Source of the DNA: Actinocatenispora rupis
GTDB taxonomy: Bacteria > Actinomycetota > Actinomycetes > Mycobacteriales > Micromonosporaceae
Length of the DNA: 64,000 nt
Reading direction: 5' to 3'
NCBI RefSeq assembly: GCF_016861975.1
Contig: NZ_BOMB01000030.1
Span: 1-64,000, forward strand
Positions within the stretch are counted from its first letter, which is position 1; every line of letters starts with the position of its first letter. Of this stretch, positions 17,356 to 25,849 are shown piece after piece. Under the pieces are notes generated by a model that saw only the letters and a list, made by a program, of their open reading frames with translations, was not told where the DNA came from and did not search any database. A program made the translations under genes and the position numbers.

Positions 17356-17520
17356 AGGGCGTGTCTTCACAGGTTGCTGGCCGGCTGCGCCGGGCCCTTC
17401 GCCGCCTCGCCGCGTTGTCGGCACGAGCGCATACGACACCGGTATGCACTCGCACCTCCGCCTTGCGAGACGACGAATGGACCCCGGCTCGCACGACCGA
17501 ACCTAGGAAGACGCGCCCCA
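17356..17520 (+). mobile_element. MITE-like element, copy 1 (diverged)
   Basis: About 165 bp, same family as the copies at 54537 and 56649. The left end AGGGCGTGTCTTCACAGGTT is intact; the right end (ACCTAGGAAGACGCGCCCC) is a decayed match to its inverted complement. The interior shares the long stretch from GCTGGCCGGCTGCGCCGG to CTCGCACCTCCGCCTTGCG with the other copies, with several substitutions. CTAG at 17354-17357 marks the left junction. It encodes no transposase. It lies just upstream of the SDR gene start. Confidence 0.8.
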
Positions 17521-17628
17521 GGCCCGCACGCTCCGCCGCTACGTGCAGCCGGCGTTCCGGCGACCCCTCCGTGTACGTTCGCGGCACGGCCGCCGCGGCG
17601 GCGCAGCACTGGTCGAACGGAGCCGGCG

Positions 17629-17940
17629 ATGCCCGCAGTACCACCGGAAGAGCAGCGGATCCTCGACGCCACGATCGGCAGGCACGTCCTCGCCGAGATG
17701 TACGAGGACGACACGTCCGCCGACCTGACCGTCGAGGTCACCGGTACGCGGATCGGCGTGGTCGCCAGGTCCAGCCGACAGTCCATGATCATCCCGTCCG
17801 AGGACCTGCTGACCGCCGTTGCGCAGATGGTCGGCGCGCACGAACACCAGGCCACCGGGTTGACCGGGGTCGCCTACCGGTACCAGAAGGACCCGGACGG
17901 CCAGTGGACGATGCACGCCCGCTTCTCGTACGCCGACTGA
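17629..17940 (+). CDS. hypothetical protein, 103 aa
   Basis: Start ATG 17629 preceded by GGAG. Begins MPAVPPEEQRILDATIGRHV and continues with EMYEDDTSADLTVEVTG; ends HARFSYAD. A mixed alpha/beta soluble protein with no signal peptide, membrane helix or metal motif; not a family I recognise. It is followed by a strong terminator and then the convergent tRNA-Ser gene. The frame remains open upstream into the MITE-like element, but codon use supports this start. Confidence 0.65.
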   Translation: MPAVPPEEQRILDATIGRHVLAEMYEDDTSADLTVEVTGTRIGVVARSSRQSMIIPSEDLLTAVAQMVGAHEHQATGLTGVAYRYQKDPDGQWTMHARFSYAD

Positions 17941-17963
17941 CGACGGCCGGCCCCGGAAACGGA

Positions 17964-17999
17964 ACGTCGCCCCGGACCTGGACCGGTCCGGGGCGACGT
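17964..17999. terminator. hairpin terminator between the 103-aa gene and tRNA-Ser
   Basis: A 15-bp perfect stem (ACGTCGCCCCGGACC at 17964-17978 with its complement at 17985-17999) and a 6-nt loop lie 23 bp after the stop of the 103-aa protein. It can serve both that gene and the convergent tRNA. Confidence 0.8.
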
Positions 18000-18008
18000 A
18001 CGTCAGGG

Positions 18009-18099
18009 CGGAGGCTCCGGGATTTGAACCCGGGATCGGGGATAAACCCGAAACCCGCTTAGCAGGCGGGCGCCATAGACCAGACTAGGCGAAGCCTCC
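18009..18099 (-). tRNA. tRNA-Ser (GCT)
   Basis: 91-nt type II tRNA on the minus strand. Acceptor stem GGAGGCT/AGCCTCC with discriminator G. The anticodon arm is CCCGC-CTGCTAA-GCGGG, reading anticodon GCT (codons AGC/AGU). The long variable arm and a T arm with GGTTCAAATCC confirm serine identity. CCA is not encoded. Flanking CGTCAGGG and CCCTGACG form an extra pairing outside the mature ends. Confidence 0.95.
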
Positions 18100-18180
18100 C
18101 TGACGGTTGGGTACCAACCGTCGCTGGCGAGGATACAGGGCGGCGATCCGGCGGGGCAAAGGGCATACCGGTGTCGCGCG

Positions 18181-18972
18181 TCAGAGCCACGAGACGTGCG
18201 AGTGGAGCGCCGCGTACCCGACGAACGCGGTGATGTCGAGCAGGCTGTGCGCGACGACGAGGGGCGCGACCCGGCGCGTACGGAGGAAGAAGAGGGCGAA
18301 CAGCACGCCCATGATCGCGTTGCCGACGAACCCCCCGAACCCCTGGTAGAGGTGGTACGAGCCGCGCAGCAGCGCGCTGGTGACGATGACGGCGGGCAGC
18401 CACCAGCCGAGCTGTTGCAGCCGGGTGACGAGGTAGCCGACGACGACGATCTCCTCCAGCAGCGCGTTCTGTACCGCGGAGAGGATCAGGACCGGGACCG
18501 CCCACCACACCGACGGCAGCGCGGACGGTACGACGTTGGCGGCGAGGCCGAGCGCGCGGGCCGCGAAGTACAGGCCGAGGCCGGGGAGGCCGATGGCGAG
18601 GGCGACGAGAGCGCCCGTACCGAGGTCGAAGCCGGGTCGGCGCAGGTCGAGCCCGATGGTGCGGGTCGCCGGTCGTCCGCCCCGGCCGAGCAGGTGCATC
18701 GCCAGCAGCGCCGGCACGACCGCGAACACCACCCCCAGCACCTGGTACGTCAGGTCGAGCCACGGTCGGCCGGGGGCCTGCGACGCGTTCAGGGTGGCGG
18801 TCTGTTCGGCGAGCGCCTTCGACGCGGTGAGCTTGCCGATCAGGTTGACCAGCGCGTACACGCCGGACTGGCCGAGGGAGACGGCGAGGACCAGCAGGAC
18901 CTCGGCGCGGAGGGTGCGCCGGTCCGGACCGGCCTCGACGGGTGCCGGCAGCGGCCCGAGCAGCTTGGTCAC
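18181..18972 (-). CDS. CPBP-family intramembrane metalloprotease-like protein
   Basis: 263 aa from GTG 18972 (VTKLLGPLPAP). About eight transmembrane helices. The CPBP (Abi/Rce1-like) motifs are present in order: NALLEEIVVVGYLVTRL with the EE pair, RGSYHLYQG with the conserved Arg and His, GNAIMGVLFALFF, and HSLLDITAF with the last His/Asp. The catalytic residues are therefore intact. Members process prenylated or membrane substrates, or take part in bacteriocin self-protection; no partner is nearby. Divergent from the MerR gene, whose operator lies between them. Confidence 0.86.
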   Translation of the reverse strand: MTKLLGPLPAPVEAGPDRRTLRAEVLLVLAVSLGQSGVYALVNLIGKLTASKALAEQTATLNASQAPGRPWLDLTYQVLGVVFAVVPALLAMHLLGRGGRPATRTIGLDLRRPGFDLGTGALVALAIGLPGLGLYFAARALGLAANVVPSALPSVWWAVPVLILSAVQNALLEEIVVVGYLVTRLQQLGWWLPAVIVTSALLRGSYHLYQGFGGFVGNAIMGVLFALFFLRTRRVAPLVVAHSLLDITAFVGYAALHSHVSWL

Positions 18973-18995
18973 CGGCCAAGCATGACAGCCCGGAC

Positions 18996-19023
18996 TTGAC
19001 CCTCCCCCCGAGGGAGATACGAG
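18996..19023. promoter_or_regulatory. MerR-type promoter/operator
   Basis: TTGACC (18996-19001) is followed by the dyad CCCTC-CCCCC-GAGGG and then GATACGAG, which offers a -10 element. A dyad between promoter elements is the usual MerR-family arrangement. It lies 10 bp before the MerR start at 19033 and beside the divergent CPBP gene, so autoregulation and joint control of the CPBP gene are likely. Confidence 0.65.
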
Positions 19024-19032
19024 AGTGGTCGC

Positions 19033-19935
19033 GTGGACCTGACGATCGGGGAGCTGGCCCGGCGTACCGGGATGTCCGTCAAGACCATCCGCGCGTACTC
19101 GGACCGCGGCATCGTGCCGCCCGCCCGCCGCACCACGACCGGCCACCGGCGGTACGGGGAGGAGGCGGTGGCGCGGCTCGCCCTGGTACGGACCCTGCGC
19201 GAGCTGGGCGTCGACCTGGCGACGGTACGCCGGGTGGTGGCCCGGGAGGTACCGCTGGCCGGGGTGGCGGCGGCGCACGTGGCGGCCGTCGACGTCCAGA
19301 TCCGCCTGCTGTACCTGCGGCGGGCGGTGCTCGCGCGCGCCGCCCGGCACGGTTCCGACCCCGAGGAGATGATGCTCGTGCACGCGCTCGCGACCCTGTC
19401 CGCCGAGGAACGCCGCCGCCTGGTCGACGACTTCCTGGACGACGTGTTCGCCGGGCTGGACGCGCCGGGCGGCTTCGCCGGCATCCGCCGGTCGCTCACC
19501 CCGTACCTGCCGGACGACGCGACCGCCGACCAGATCGACGCCTGGGTGGAGCTGGCGACGCTGGCCCGCGACCCGGACTTCCGCGCCACGATGCGCCACA
19601 CCGCCCGGGAGTACGCGGCGGGCCGCGGGCCGGCGCTCGCGCCGGACGTCGTCGCCGTCGTACGCGCCGAGGCGGGGCCGCTGACCGGTACGGATCCCGC
19701 GGCGGCGTCGGCGGACCCGGTCGTCGCCGGAGTCGTCGCCCGGTACGCGGAGGCCGTCGGCGGGCCGGACGACGCGGGACTGCGCCGACGGCTCCTCGCC
19801 CACCTGCGTACGGTCGGCGACCCGCGCCGCGGCCGGTACCTGCGGATGTTGGCGGTCGTCAACGGCTGGCCGGCCGGCGGGGACGACGACCGGACCCTGG
19901 ACTGGTTCACCCGCGCCCTCGCCGCCCGTACGTGA
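19033..19935 (+). CDS. MerR-family transcriptional regulator
   Basis: 300 aa, longer than simple MerR proteins. The N-terminal winged HTH (1-70) reads LTIGELARRTGMSVKTIRAY and GHRRYGEEAVARLALV; a dimerisation helix follows (about 75-120). The C-terminal part (about 125-300) is alpha-helical with no cysteine cluster, suggesting an organic ligand or no ligand rather than a metal. Start GTG 19033 lies in a very short leader after a MerR-type dyad. Likely controls itself and perhaps the divergent CPBP protein. Confidence 0.87.
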   Translation: MDLTIGELARRTGMSVKTIRAYSDRGIVPPARRTTTGHRRYGEEAVARLALVRTLRELGVDLATVRRVVAREVPLAGVAAAHVAAVDVQIRLLYLRRAVLARAARHGSDPEEMMLVHALATLSAEERRRLVDDFLDDVFAGLDAPGGFAGIRRSLTPYLPDDATADQIDAWVELATLARDPDFRATMRHTAREYAAGRGPALAPDVVAVVRAEAGPLTGTDPAAASADPVVAGVVARYAEAVGGPDDAGLRRRLLAHLRTVGDPRRGRYLRMLAVVNGWPAGGDDDRTLDWFTRALAART

Positions 19936-20147
19936 CCCGCACCCTCCCGTGGGTGGGTACGTGTTCCGATGTAGGGGGATGTCGGGGTGGTGACCATGCG
20001 GGCCGTTTGCCTACCGTGTGGGGTGGGTCGCGGACCATCCGTTGCCCACCCGGGCAGGCCCACCCGGGGACCGCTGACCGCCGCCGGTGCGGGTCGCGCG
20101 ACCCGTGTCCGCGCGGCGGTCTCGCGCAGCACGAGTGAGGTGCGCAG

Positions 20148-21248
20148 ATGGGCGGCTTGGCACGGACGTTGACGGAGAGCTGGGGCCGGGTGGCCGACCG
20201 GCAGGACCAGGTCTCCGCCTACTTCTACGCGCGCCTGTTCCTGGCCGCGCCGCAGCTCCGTGACCTGTTCCCCATCCAGCTGCGCGCGCAGCGTACCCGG
20301 CTGGTCGCCTCGATCGTCCGCGCCGTCACCTGCCTCGACCGGCCCACCGAACTCGACGAGCTGCTCGGCGAGCTCGGCCGGGCGCACCGCCGGTTCGACG
20401 TGACACCCGAGCACCACACCGTCTTCCGCGACTGCCTGATCGAGGCGATCCGGGTACACGCCGGACCCGGCTGGGACGCCGTACAGGAGAAGGCCTGGCG
20501 CGAGGGGTACGACCTGATCGCGGCGCGGATGAACGCGGCGGCCGCGGCGGCCGACGGCCCGGCGTACCGGTTCGCGGAGGTGCTGACGCACGAGCGGCGC
20601 GGCACGGACGTGGCCGTGTTCACCTGCCGCCCGTTCGAGCCGATGCCGTACCGGGCGGGGCAGTACGTGTACGTCGAGACGATGCACGAGCCACGCCACT
20701 GGCGCCGGTACTCGATCGCCACGGCGCCCCGGCCCGGCGGCGTCCTGGAGTTCCACGTACGGGCCGTGAGCGTGGGGGTGGTGTCGCCGGCGCTGGTGTG
20801 GAAGCTGCGGCCGGGCGACATGGTCCGGGTGTCGGAGCCGGCGGGCCGGCTGACGCTGCCGCCGCCGGGCCGCGACGTCGTCTGCCTGTGCGGCGGTACC
20901 GGGCTGGCGCCGGTGCGCGCGCTGGTCGAGGCGACCCCGGCCGGCGGCTGGGACCGCTGGGTGCACCTGTTCGTCGGCGCCCGTACCCCCGACGGCCTGT
21001 ACGACCTGCCCGCGCTGTCCGCGCTCGCCGAGTCCCGGCCGTGGCTGCGCGTCATCCCGGTCGTCAGCGGCGACCCCACGTACGACGGGGAGACCGGGAC
21101 GCTGTGCGACGTGCTCGCCCGCCGCGCCCCGTGGGACGACCACGACTTCGTGCTGTCCGGCTCGCCCGCCATGACCCGAGCCGCCCTCCGCGTACTCGGC
21201 GCCCTCGGCGTACCGCTCGCGCGCGTCCGGTACGACCCGTTCGAGTAG
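20148..21248 (+). CDS. flavohaemoprotein-like globin/FAD/NAD-binding protein
   Basis: 366 aa. The globin domain (about 1-135) contains YFYARLFLAAPQLRDLFP, an E-helix Gln (LRAQRTRL), the proximal His in LGRAHRRFDVTPEHH, and AWREGYDLIA. The FAD-binding domain (about 145-245) has RRYSIA and GQYVYVE; the NAD(P) domain has CLCGGTGLAPVRALVE and DFVLSGSPAMTRAAL. Flavohaemoproteins use NAD(P)H and O2 to turn nitric oxide into nitrate; some actinobacterial relatives have other roles. It is slightly shorter than Hmp (about 396 aa). ATG 20148 follows GTGAGGTGCGCAG. No NsrR-like site was recognised upstream. Confidence 0.86.
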   Translation: MGGLARTLTESWGRVADRQDQVSAYFYARLFLAAPQLRDLFPIQLRAQRTRLVASIVRAVTCLDRPTELDELLGELGRAHRRFDVTPEHHTVFRDCLIEAIRVHAGPGWDAVQEKAWREGYDLIAARMNAAAAAADGPAYRFAEVLTHERRGTDVAVFTCRPFEPMPYRAGQYVYVETMHEPRHWRRYSIATAPRPGGVLEFHVRAVSVGVVSPALVWKLRPGDMVRVSEPAGRLTLPPPGRDVVCLCGGTGLAPVRALVEATPAGGWDRWVHLFVGARTPDGLYDLPALSALAESRPWLRVIPVVSGDPTYDGETGTLCDVLARRAPWDDHDFVLSGSPAMTRAALRVLGALGVPLARVRYDPFE

Positions 21249-21836
21249 TCAGCCCAGGCAGGTACGGAAGACCTCGGTGAGCCGGTCGACGAACGCCGGG
21301 CTCGGCGGCGCGTCCGCGGCGAGGATGCGCCGCACGTACCCGGTGCCGATGAGGACGGCGACGCACAGCGCGGCTCGGGCGCGGGCGTCCTCGGCGGGGA
21401 GGCGCCGGGCGAGCGGGGCGATCAGCAGGTTCTCCAGGCGCTTCTGGAGCAGGTCGCGCACCTCGGGCGACTCGGCCGACCGGGTGGCGGCGGACACGCC
21501 GTGGCTCTGCCCCCGGTTCCGCTGGCGCATCGCGTACTCGGCGAGGTAGCGCGGGAGGTCGTCGAACGGGACGTCCGCGAGCTGCGGCAGCTCCTGCCCG
21601 GCGGACAGTACGGCGTCGAAGAGGCCGAGCTTGGACCCGTAGTACCGGTTGATGAGGGCGAGGTTGACGTCGGCGGCGGCGGCGATCGCGCGCACCGTCA
21701 CCGTGCGGTAGCCCTGCTCGGCGAAGAGCCGCGCGGCCTCGCTGAGGATGCGCTGTTCGGTCGCCTCGCGGTCCCGCGGGCGCGGCTGGTCGTCCCGCGT
21801 CGGCCGCTCGACGGTGCCCCTGCTCACGCCCCACAT
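21249..21836 (-). CDS. TetR-family transcriptional regulator
   Basis: 195 aa. The HTH is at about residues 25-70 (ILSEAARLFAEQGYRTVTVR, AIAAAADVNLALINRYYGSK); the rest is a helical ligand/dimer domain. The start may be ATG 21836 or the GTG three codons later. The stop abuts the flavohaemoprotein stop (convergent). Its start faces the MarR/MFS operon across an 81-bp gap containing a TetR-like operator, so it probably represses itself and may affect the efflux operon. Confidence 0.87.
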   Translation of the reverse strand: MWGVSRGTVERPTRDDQPRPRDREATEQRILSEAARLFAEQGYRTVTVRAIAAAADVNLALINRYYGSKLGLFDAVLSAGQELPQLADVPFDDLPRYLAEYAMRQRNRGQSHGVSAATRSAESPEVRDLLQKRLENLLIAPLARRLPAEDARARAALCVAVLIGTGYVRRILAADAPPSPAFVDRLTEVFRTCLG

Positions 21837-21857
21837 CGTACGGGTCGGCTTGACGAA

Positions 21858-21873
21858 GTAAACGAGCGATTAC
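21858..21873. promoter_or_regulatory. TetR-like operator between TetR and MarR genes
   Basis: GTAAACGAGCGATTAC is an imperfect palindrome (GTAA-CG centre-TTAC, with A/T and CG positions matching in both halves), a pattern typical of TetR sites in actinomycetes. It lies 22 bp before the TetR start codon and 45 bp before the MarR start. Confidence 0.55.
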
Positions 21874-21917
21874 TACATTGTTTGTATGGGGCAACCAACT
21901 GGACGGGGTGAGGTGCG

Positions 21918-22418
21918 GTGACCGCAGCCCACGAGGACCGGATCGCTGACGCACTGGCCGACATCCGCGAGGCCGCCTGGCAACTCGGCCCGCTCCTGCG
22001 CAACCTGCACAGCCGGGTCATCCCCGAACCCATCGCCGCGCACCGCCTCGTGCCACTGCTCGAACGACTGCCCGGCATCCGTACCAGCGAACTGGCCCGG
22101 GGCCGCGGCATCACGCTGTCCACCGTCAGCCGGCAGGTCGACCAGCTCGTCCAGGAAGGCTGGGTACGCGCCGAGACCGACCCCGACGACCAGCGCGCCC
22201 ACCGCCTCTACGTGACCGACGCCGGCCTCGCCCGGCTCGACCACATCCGCCGCGAACTCGCCGGGTACTGCCAGGGCCGGCTCGGCCCCGACGGCGTCGC
22301 CGCGCTCACCCAGGCCGCGGCCGCCCTCCGCACCGCCGTCGACGTACTCCAGCGGATCGAGGACGCCGGCGACCCGCCCGGCGTGACCGGGTCGCGCGAG
22401 CCGCAGCTCACCGCCTGA
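21918..22418 (+). CDS. MarR-family transcriptional regulator
   Basis: 166 aa. The winged HTH spans about residues 45-110: LPGIRTSELARGRGITLSTV, SRQVDQLVQEGWVRAETDPD and the wing DDQRAHRLYVTDAGL. N- and C-terminal helices form the dimer interface. GTG 21918 is preceded by GGGGTGAGGTGCG. It is 62 bp upstream of a DHA2 efflux gene on the same strand, the standard arrangement for a repressor released by the pump's substrate. Confidence 0.88.
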   Translation: MTAAHEDRIADALADIREAAWQLGPLLRNLHSRVIPEPIAAHRLVPLLERLPGIRTSELARGRGITLSTVSRQVDQLVQEGWVRAETDPDDQRAHRLYVTDAGLARLDHIRRELAGYCQGRLGPDGVAALTQAAAALRTAVDVLQRIEDAGDPPGVTGSREPQLTA

Positions 22419-22480
22419 CCACCGGCCGCCCGTACCGGAGCGGCCACCCACCACACGCGTACATCGAGAAGAAGGTGACC

Positions 22481-24541
22481 ATGACGGCGACGGCGAGTGA
22501 CGCGTCCGTCGGCGCGGAGGCTGCCGGCCAGCGACCGCGGTACACCCACAAGCAGATCCTCGAAGTGTTGGCGGCGCTGCTGATGGCGCTGCTGACGTCG
22601 ATGATCTCGACCTCGGTGGTGAGTACCGCGCTGCCCACGATCGTCGGCGAACTCGGCGGTCAGGACAAGCTGTCCTGGATCGCGAGCGCGACGCTGCTCA
22701 CGATGACGGCCTCCACCCCGCTCTGGGGAAAGATGTCCGACATCTTCGGACGCAAGCTGCTGTTCCAGCTCTCGCTGGTGATCTTCGTGGTGTCCTGCGC
22801 CGCGGCCGGCTTCTCCCAGAACATGACCGAGATGATCGTCGCCCGCGCGTTCCAGGGGATCGGGGCCGGCGGGCTGTCCGCGCTGACCCAGGTCATCCTC
22901 GGCGACATCGTCGAGCCCCGCGAACGCGGCCGGTACTCCGGGTACCTCGGCGCGGCGTTCGGCGTGTCCACGGTCGCCGGGCCGCTGCTCGGCGGGTTCC
23001 TCGTCGACGGACCCGGCTGGCGGTACTGCTTCTTCGTCAGCATCCCGCTCGCCGTCGTCGCGTTCGCGATGATCCAGAAGATCCTCAAGCTGCCCAAGGT
23101 CAAGCGGAACACCCGCGTCGACTGGCTCGGCGCCACGTTCCTGACCGGCGGATCCGCCCTGCTCGTCGGCGTACTCTCCTTCGGTGGCAAGGAGTTCGCG
23201 TGGAACTCGGCGTGGACGTACGCGCTGGGGGCGGTGGCGCTGCTGTGCTTCGTCGGCGCCGTCTTCGCCGAACGGCACGCCCGCGACCCGATCCTGCCCC
23301 CGCGACTCTTCCGGAACCGTACGTTCGTGCTGACCGGGACCGCGTCGCTGCTCGTCGGCGTAGCCATGTTCGGCGGCATCATCTACCTGCCGCAGTACCT
23401 GCAGATCGTGCAGGGCATGTCGCCCACCGCGTCCGGCCTGATGACGCTGCCGATGGTGCTCGCGATGTTCCTGTTCTCCATCACCATCGGACGGGTCATC
23501 ACCCGTACCGGACGGTGGAAGGTCTTCCCCGTCGTCGGCATGCTCGTCGTCGCCCTCGGCATGTTCCTGCTGTCCCGGCTGCACGTCGACTCCTCCCACC
23601 TCGCCATCGGCGCGTACGTCGCCGTGCTCGGCGCCGGGCTCGGCATGACCATGCAGACCCTCATCCTCGCCGCCCAGAACGCCGTCCAGCGCACCGACAT
23701 GGCCGCCACCACCTCCGGCGTCTCGTACTTCCGGTCGCTCGGCGGCGCCATCGGAGTCGCCGCGTTCGGCGCCATCCTCACCAACCGGCTCACCGGCGAG
23801 AACACCCGACTCGCCCGCGCCGCCCACCTACCCGCCACCGGCGGCACGGGACTCGACCCGTCCAGCCTCGGCTCGCCCGAGGCCATCCACAAACTCCCCG
23901 ACATCGTGCAGACCGTCGTACTCCAGGGCTTCACGAACTCGCTGCACACCGTGTTCCTCACCGCCGTACCGGTCGCGGTCGCGGGATGGCTCGCGGTGCT
24001 GTTCCTCAAGGAACTCCCGCTGCGGTCGAGTCAGTCCGCGCCCGCTCCGGTCGCGGCCGCTTCCGCCGCCGGGGTTTCGGGTGGAGCGGTTGGCGGTGCG
24101 TCGGCTTCCGGCGGTGCCGGGGTTGCCGGTGCGGTCGGAGGCCCCGGCTCGGCTGGACCATCGGGTGACTCAGGCGGTTCCGGATCGGCCGGTACTTCGT
24201 GGGACTCCGGTACTGGTGGGGCTGGATCCGTTGGGGTTGCTGGATCTCCTGGCGCAGGCGAGTCCACGGGAGAGGGGATGGCGCCGGCTGCTACCGTCGC
24301 CACCGGGGGGTTGAGCCGGGACGACGCGCTGGTCTCCGGCTTGCTGCTTTCCCTTGTGGCACAACGGATCGACCACCTGGACGGGGACGCGTCGCCACTC
24401 GTACCGGCGCTTGCGTCGCTCGTACCGGATGATGGGGGTAGCGAAGGGGAACGGGCGCGGCTCGCGGTCGAGCGGGTGATCCGGCCGTCGGCGCTCGCGC
24501 TGATGCGGCGCGCACATGCCGCGGACGGGGGTGTCGCATGA
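22481..24541 (+). CDS. DHA2-family (EmrB/QacA) drug efflux MFS with extended C-terminus
   Basis: 686 aa from ATG 22481, preceded by GAAGGTGACC. The 14-helix DHA2 core spans about residues 25-510: MALLTSMISTSVVSTALPTI, LWGKMSDIFGRK (motif A) and GDIVEPRERGRYSGYLGAAF. After the last helix comes about 100 residues of low-complexity Gly/Ser/Ala/Pro (about 525-620), then a conserved-looking helical tail (LVSGLLLSLVAQRIDHLDGD to the end). Such an extension is unusual for this family. Probably proton-driven multidrug or antibiotic export at the membrane, controlled by the upstream MarR. Overlaps the next gene by ATGA. Confidence 0.87.
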   Translation: MTATASDASVGAEAAGQRPRYTHKQILEVLAALLMALLTSMISTSVVSTALPTIVGELGGQDKLSWIASATLLTMTASTPLWGKMSDIFGRKLLFQLSLVIFVVSCAAAGFSQNMTEMIVARAFQGIGAGGLSALTQVILGDIVEPRERGRYSGYLGAAFGVSTVAGPLLGGFLVDGPGWRYCFFVSIPLAVVAFAMIQKILKLPKVKRNTRVDWLGATFLTGGSALLVGVLSFGGKEFAWNSAWTYALGAVALLCFVGAVFAERHARDPILPPRLFRNRTFVLTGTASLLVGVAMFGGIIYLPQYLQIVQGMSPTASGLMTLPMVLAMFLFSITIGRVITRTGRWKVFPVVGMLVVALGMFLLSRLHVDSSHLAIGAYVAVLGAGLGMTMQTLILAAQNAVQRTDMAATTSGVSYFRSLGGAIGVAAFGAILTNRLTGENTRLARAAHLPATGGTGLDPSSLGSPEAIHKLPDIVQTVVLQGFTNSLHTVFLTAVPVAVAGWLAVLFLKELPLRSSQSAPAPVAAASAAGVSGGAVGGASASGGAGVAGAVGGPGSAGPSGDSGGSGSAGTSWDSGTGGAGSVGVAGSPGAGESTGEGMAPAATVATGGLSRDDALVSGLLLSLVAQRIDHLDGDASPLVPALASLVPDDGGSEGERARLAVERVIRPSALALMRRAHAADGGVA

Positions 24542-25473
24542 TCCGGCGGATGATCGGCGCCGTCGCCGCCGTGATCGCGCTGCTGGCGGGGTTGTGGCTG
24601 GCGCTCGCTCCGTTCGCGCTCGGTACGCAGGGGCCTGGTGGGTGGTCGCGGGCCACCACGGTCACCGTCGTCAGTGGCGGCGCGGTGGCGTTCGTGGCGC
24701 TGGTCGGGTTCGTCGCGTCGGTCGCCGGGCTGGTGGGGGACGCTCGGCGGCGGGCGCGTGCCGCGGACCGGGCCGCGTTGGGGATCGCGGACGGTGCCGA
24801 GAGGGTTGCGGCGCAAGGTTTTCCACAGGGGGCGGGTTATCCACAGGCGTCCAGTGCCGGACCCTCGGGGGCGGGGGAAATCGGTATGATGGTGCCGGGG
24901 TCGCCCCCCTCGGGAGGGTGGGGGAATGCCTCGGGCACGGGCGAGTACGCCCCGCACCGCGCTGGCCCCGATGACGGGTCCGCGGGGAGCCCGGGGTCCA
25001 CCTCGGACGTTGCCGGTGCCGACCGTACCGCTTCGGATCCGGTATCTGGCAACACATCCGGGTCGGACCCCGCCACCCGGTCCGCCGCGACCGCCGACGC
25101 CGACGGGGCGCCGCCGGCCACTGCCGGCCAGCACGACGTACCGGACGCCACGATCGACCTGCGTGACCTGATGCGGATCGTCCTGCCGGCGTTGACGCAG
25201 GACCTGGACGCGCGCCGCCGCGCCGGTACCGCGGACGGCGAGTTCCCGCGCCGCCCGACGACCGGCGTGAACGGCCGGATCGGCCCCGCGTGGTCGGGTT
25301 TCCTGCACCCGACCGCCGACCCGGCCACCAGCCACCCGAACGGCGACCGCCCGGCCACCAGCTTCCCGAACGGCGAACGCCGGAACGGCAGCGATCCGGG
25401 CGGCGGCCATCCCGGCGCCGCGATGGCCGACGCGGTACGCGGGCGTACGACGGAACGGCAGGTGGAACGGTGA
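24538..25473 (+). CDS. two-helix membrane protein with long disordered tail
   Basis: 311 aa, ATG overlapping the efflux pump's stop. Two transmembrane helices (about 5-27 and 43-65) flank a loop with LALAPFALGTQGPGGWSRAT. The remaining 240 residues are Gly/Ser/Asp/Pro-rich and probably disordered, apart from one helical stretch (ATIDLRDLMRIVLPALTQDL). The membrane part is paralogous to the next gene. No known domain recognised. Coupled to a DHA2 pump, it may be an accessory protein of that efflux operon. Confidence 0.65.
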   Translation: MIRRMIGAVAAVIALLAGLWLALAPFALGTQGPGGWSRATTVTVVSGGAVAFVALVGFVASVAGLVGDARRRARAADRAALGIADGAERVAAQGFPQGAGYPQASSAGPSGAGEIGMMVPGSPPSGGWGNASGTGEYAPHRAGPDDGSAGSPGSTSDVAGADRTASDPVSGNTSGSDPATRSAATADADGAPPATAGQHDVPDATIDLRDLMRIVLPALTQDLDARRRAGTADGEFPRRPTTGVNGRIGPAWSGFLHPTADPATSHPNGDRPATSFPNGERRNGSDPGGGHPGAAMADAVRGRTTERQVER

Positions 25474-25727
25474 AGGCACGGGACGGCATCGCGGTGACGG
25501 CGCTGGTGCTGCTGGCGTTGAGCGGCGGTTGGCTGGTGGCGGCGCCGTTCCTGCTGCACGTCCAGCCGGCGGGGGCGGCGTGGACGCGCGCCACGCGCAC
25601 CGATCTGTGGTTCGGGCTGGGCCTGCTCGCCCTGTCGTTGCTGGCCCTCACCGGGTACGCGGCGGCGGCACTCCGCGAGGTCGCCGTCCGCTACGCCCGC
25701 CCGGGCCGCCACCAACGCCACTCCTGA
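25470..25727 (+). CDS. small two-helix membrane protein, paralogue of its upstream neighbour
   Basis: 85 aa from GTG 25470, overlapping the previous stop. Two transmembrane helices (about 6-27 and 42-64) with a loop (WLVAAPFLLHVQPAGAAWTR) that matches the same loop in the preceding protein (WLALAPFALGTQGPGGWSRA), so the pair arose by tandem duplication. The C-terminus is short and basic. Last gene of the MarR-DHA2 operon; followed by an unusual A/C-rich tract. Function unknown. Confidence 0.65.
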   Translation: MKARDGIAVTALVLLALSGGWLVAAPFLLHVQPAGAAWTRATRTDLWFGLGLLALSLLALTGYAAAALREVAVRYARPGRHQRHS

Positions 25728-25849
25728 CCTTCTGGTACGCCCGCGTCGCCGGCACCAGCGACTCCTTGACGCGGGCGGAGTCCAACCCCGCCGAACGCCA
25801 GCAGTACCAACGGATTTCGCCTACCGGGCGAACGTCAACCCCACCGTGT

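Noticed and set aside
17356-17640. Small open frames inside the MITE-like elements
   Set aside because: Different copies keep the DNA but not a common start and stop, and the peptides have no similarity to transposases.
18009-18099. tRNA-Ser considered as the attachment site of an integrated element
   Set aside because: No duplicated 3' tRNA segment, integrase or atypical gene block flanks it.
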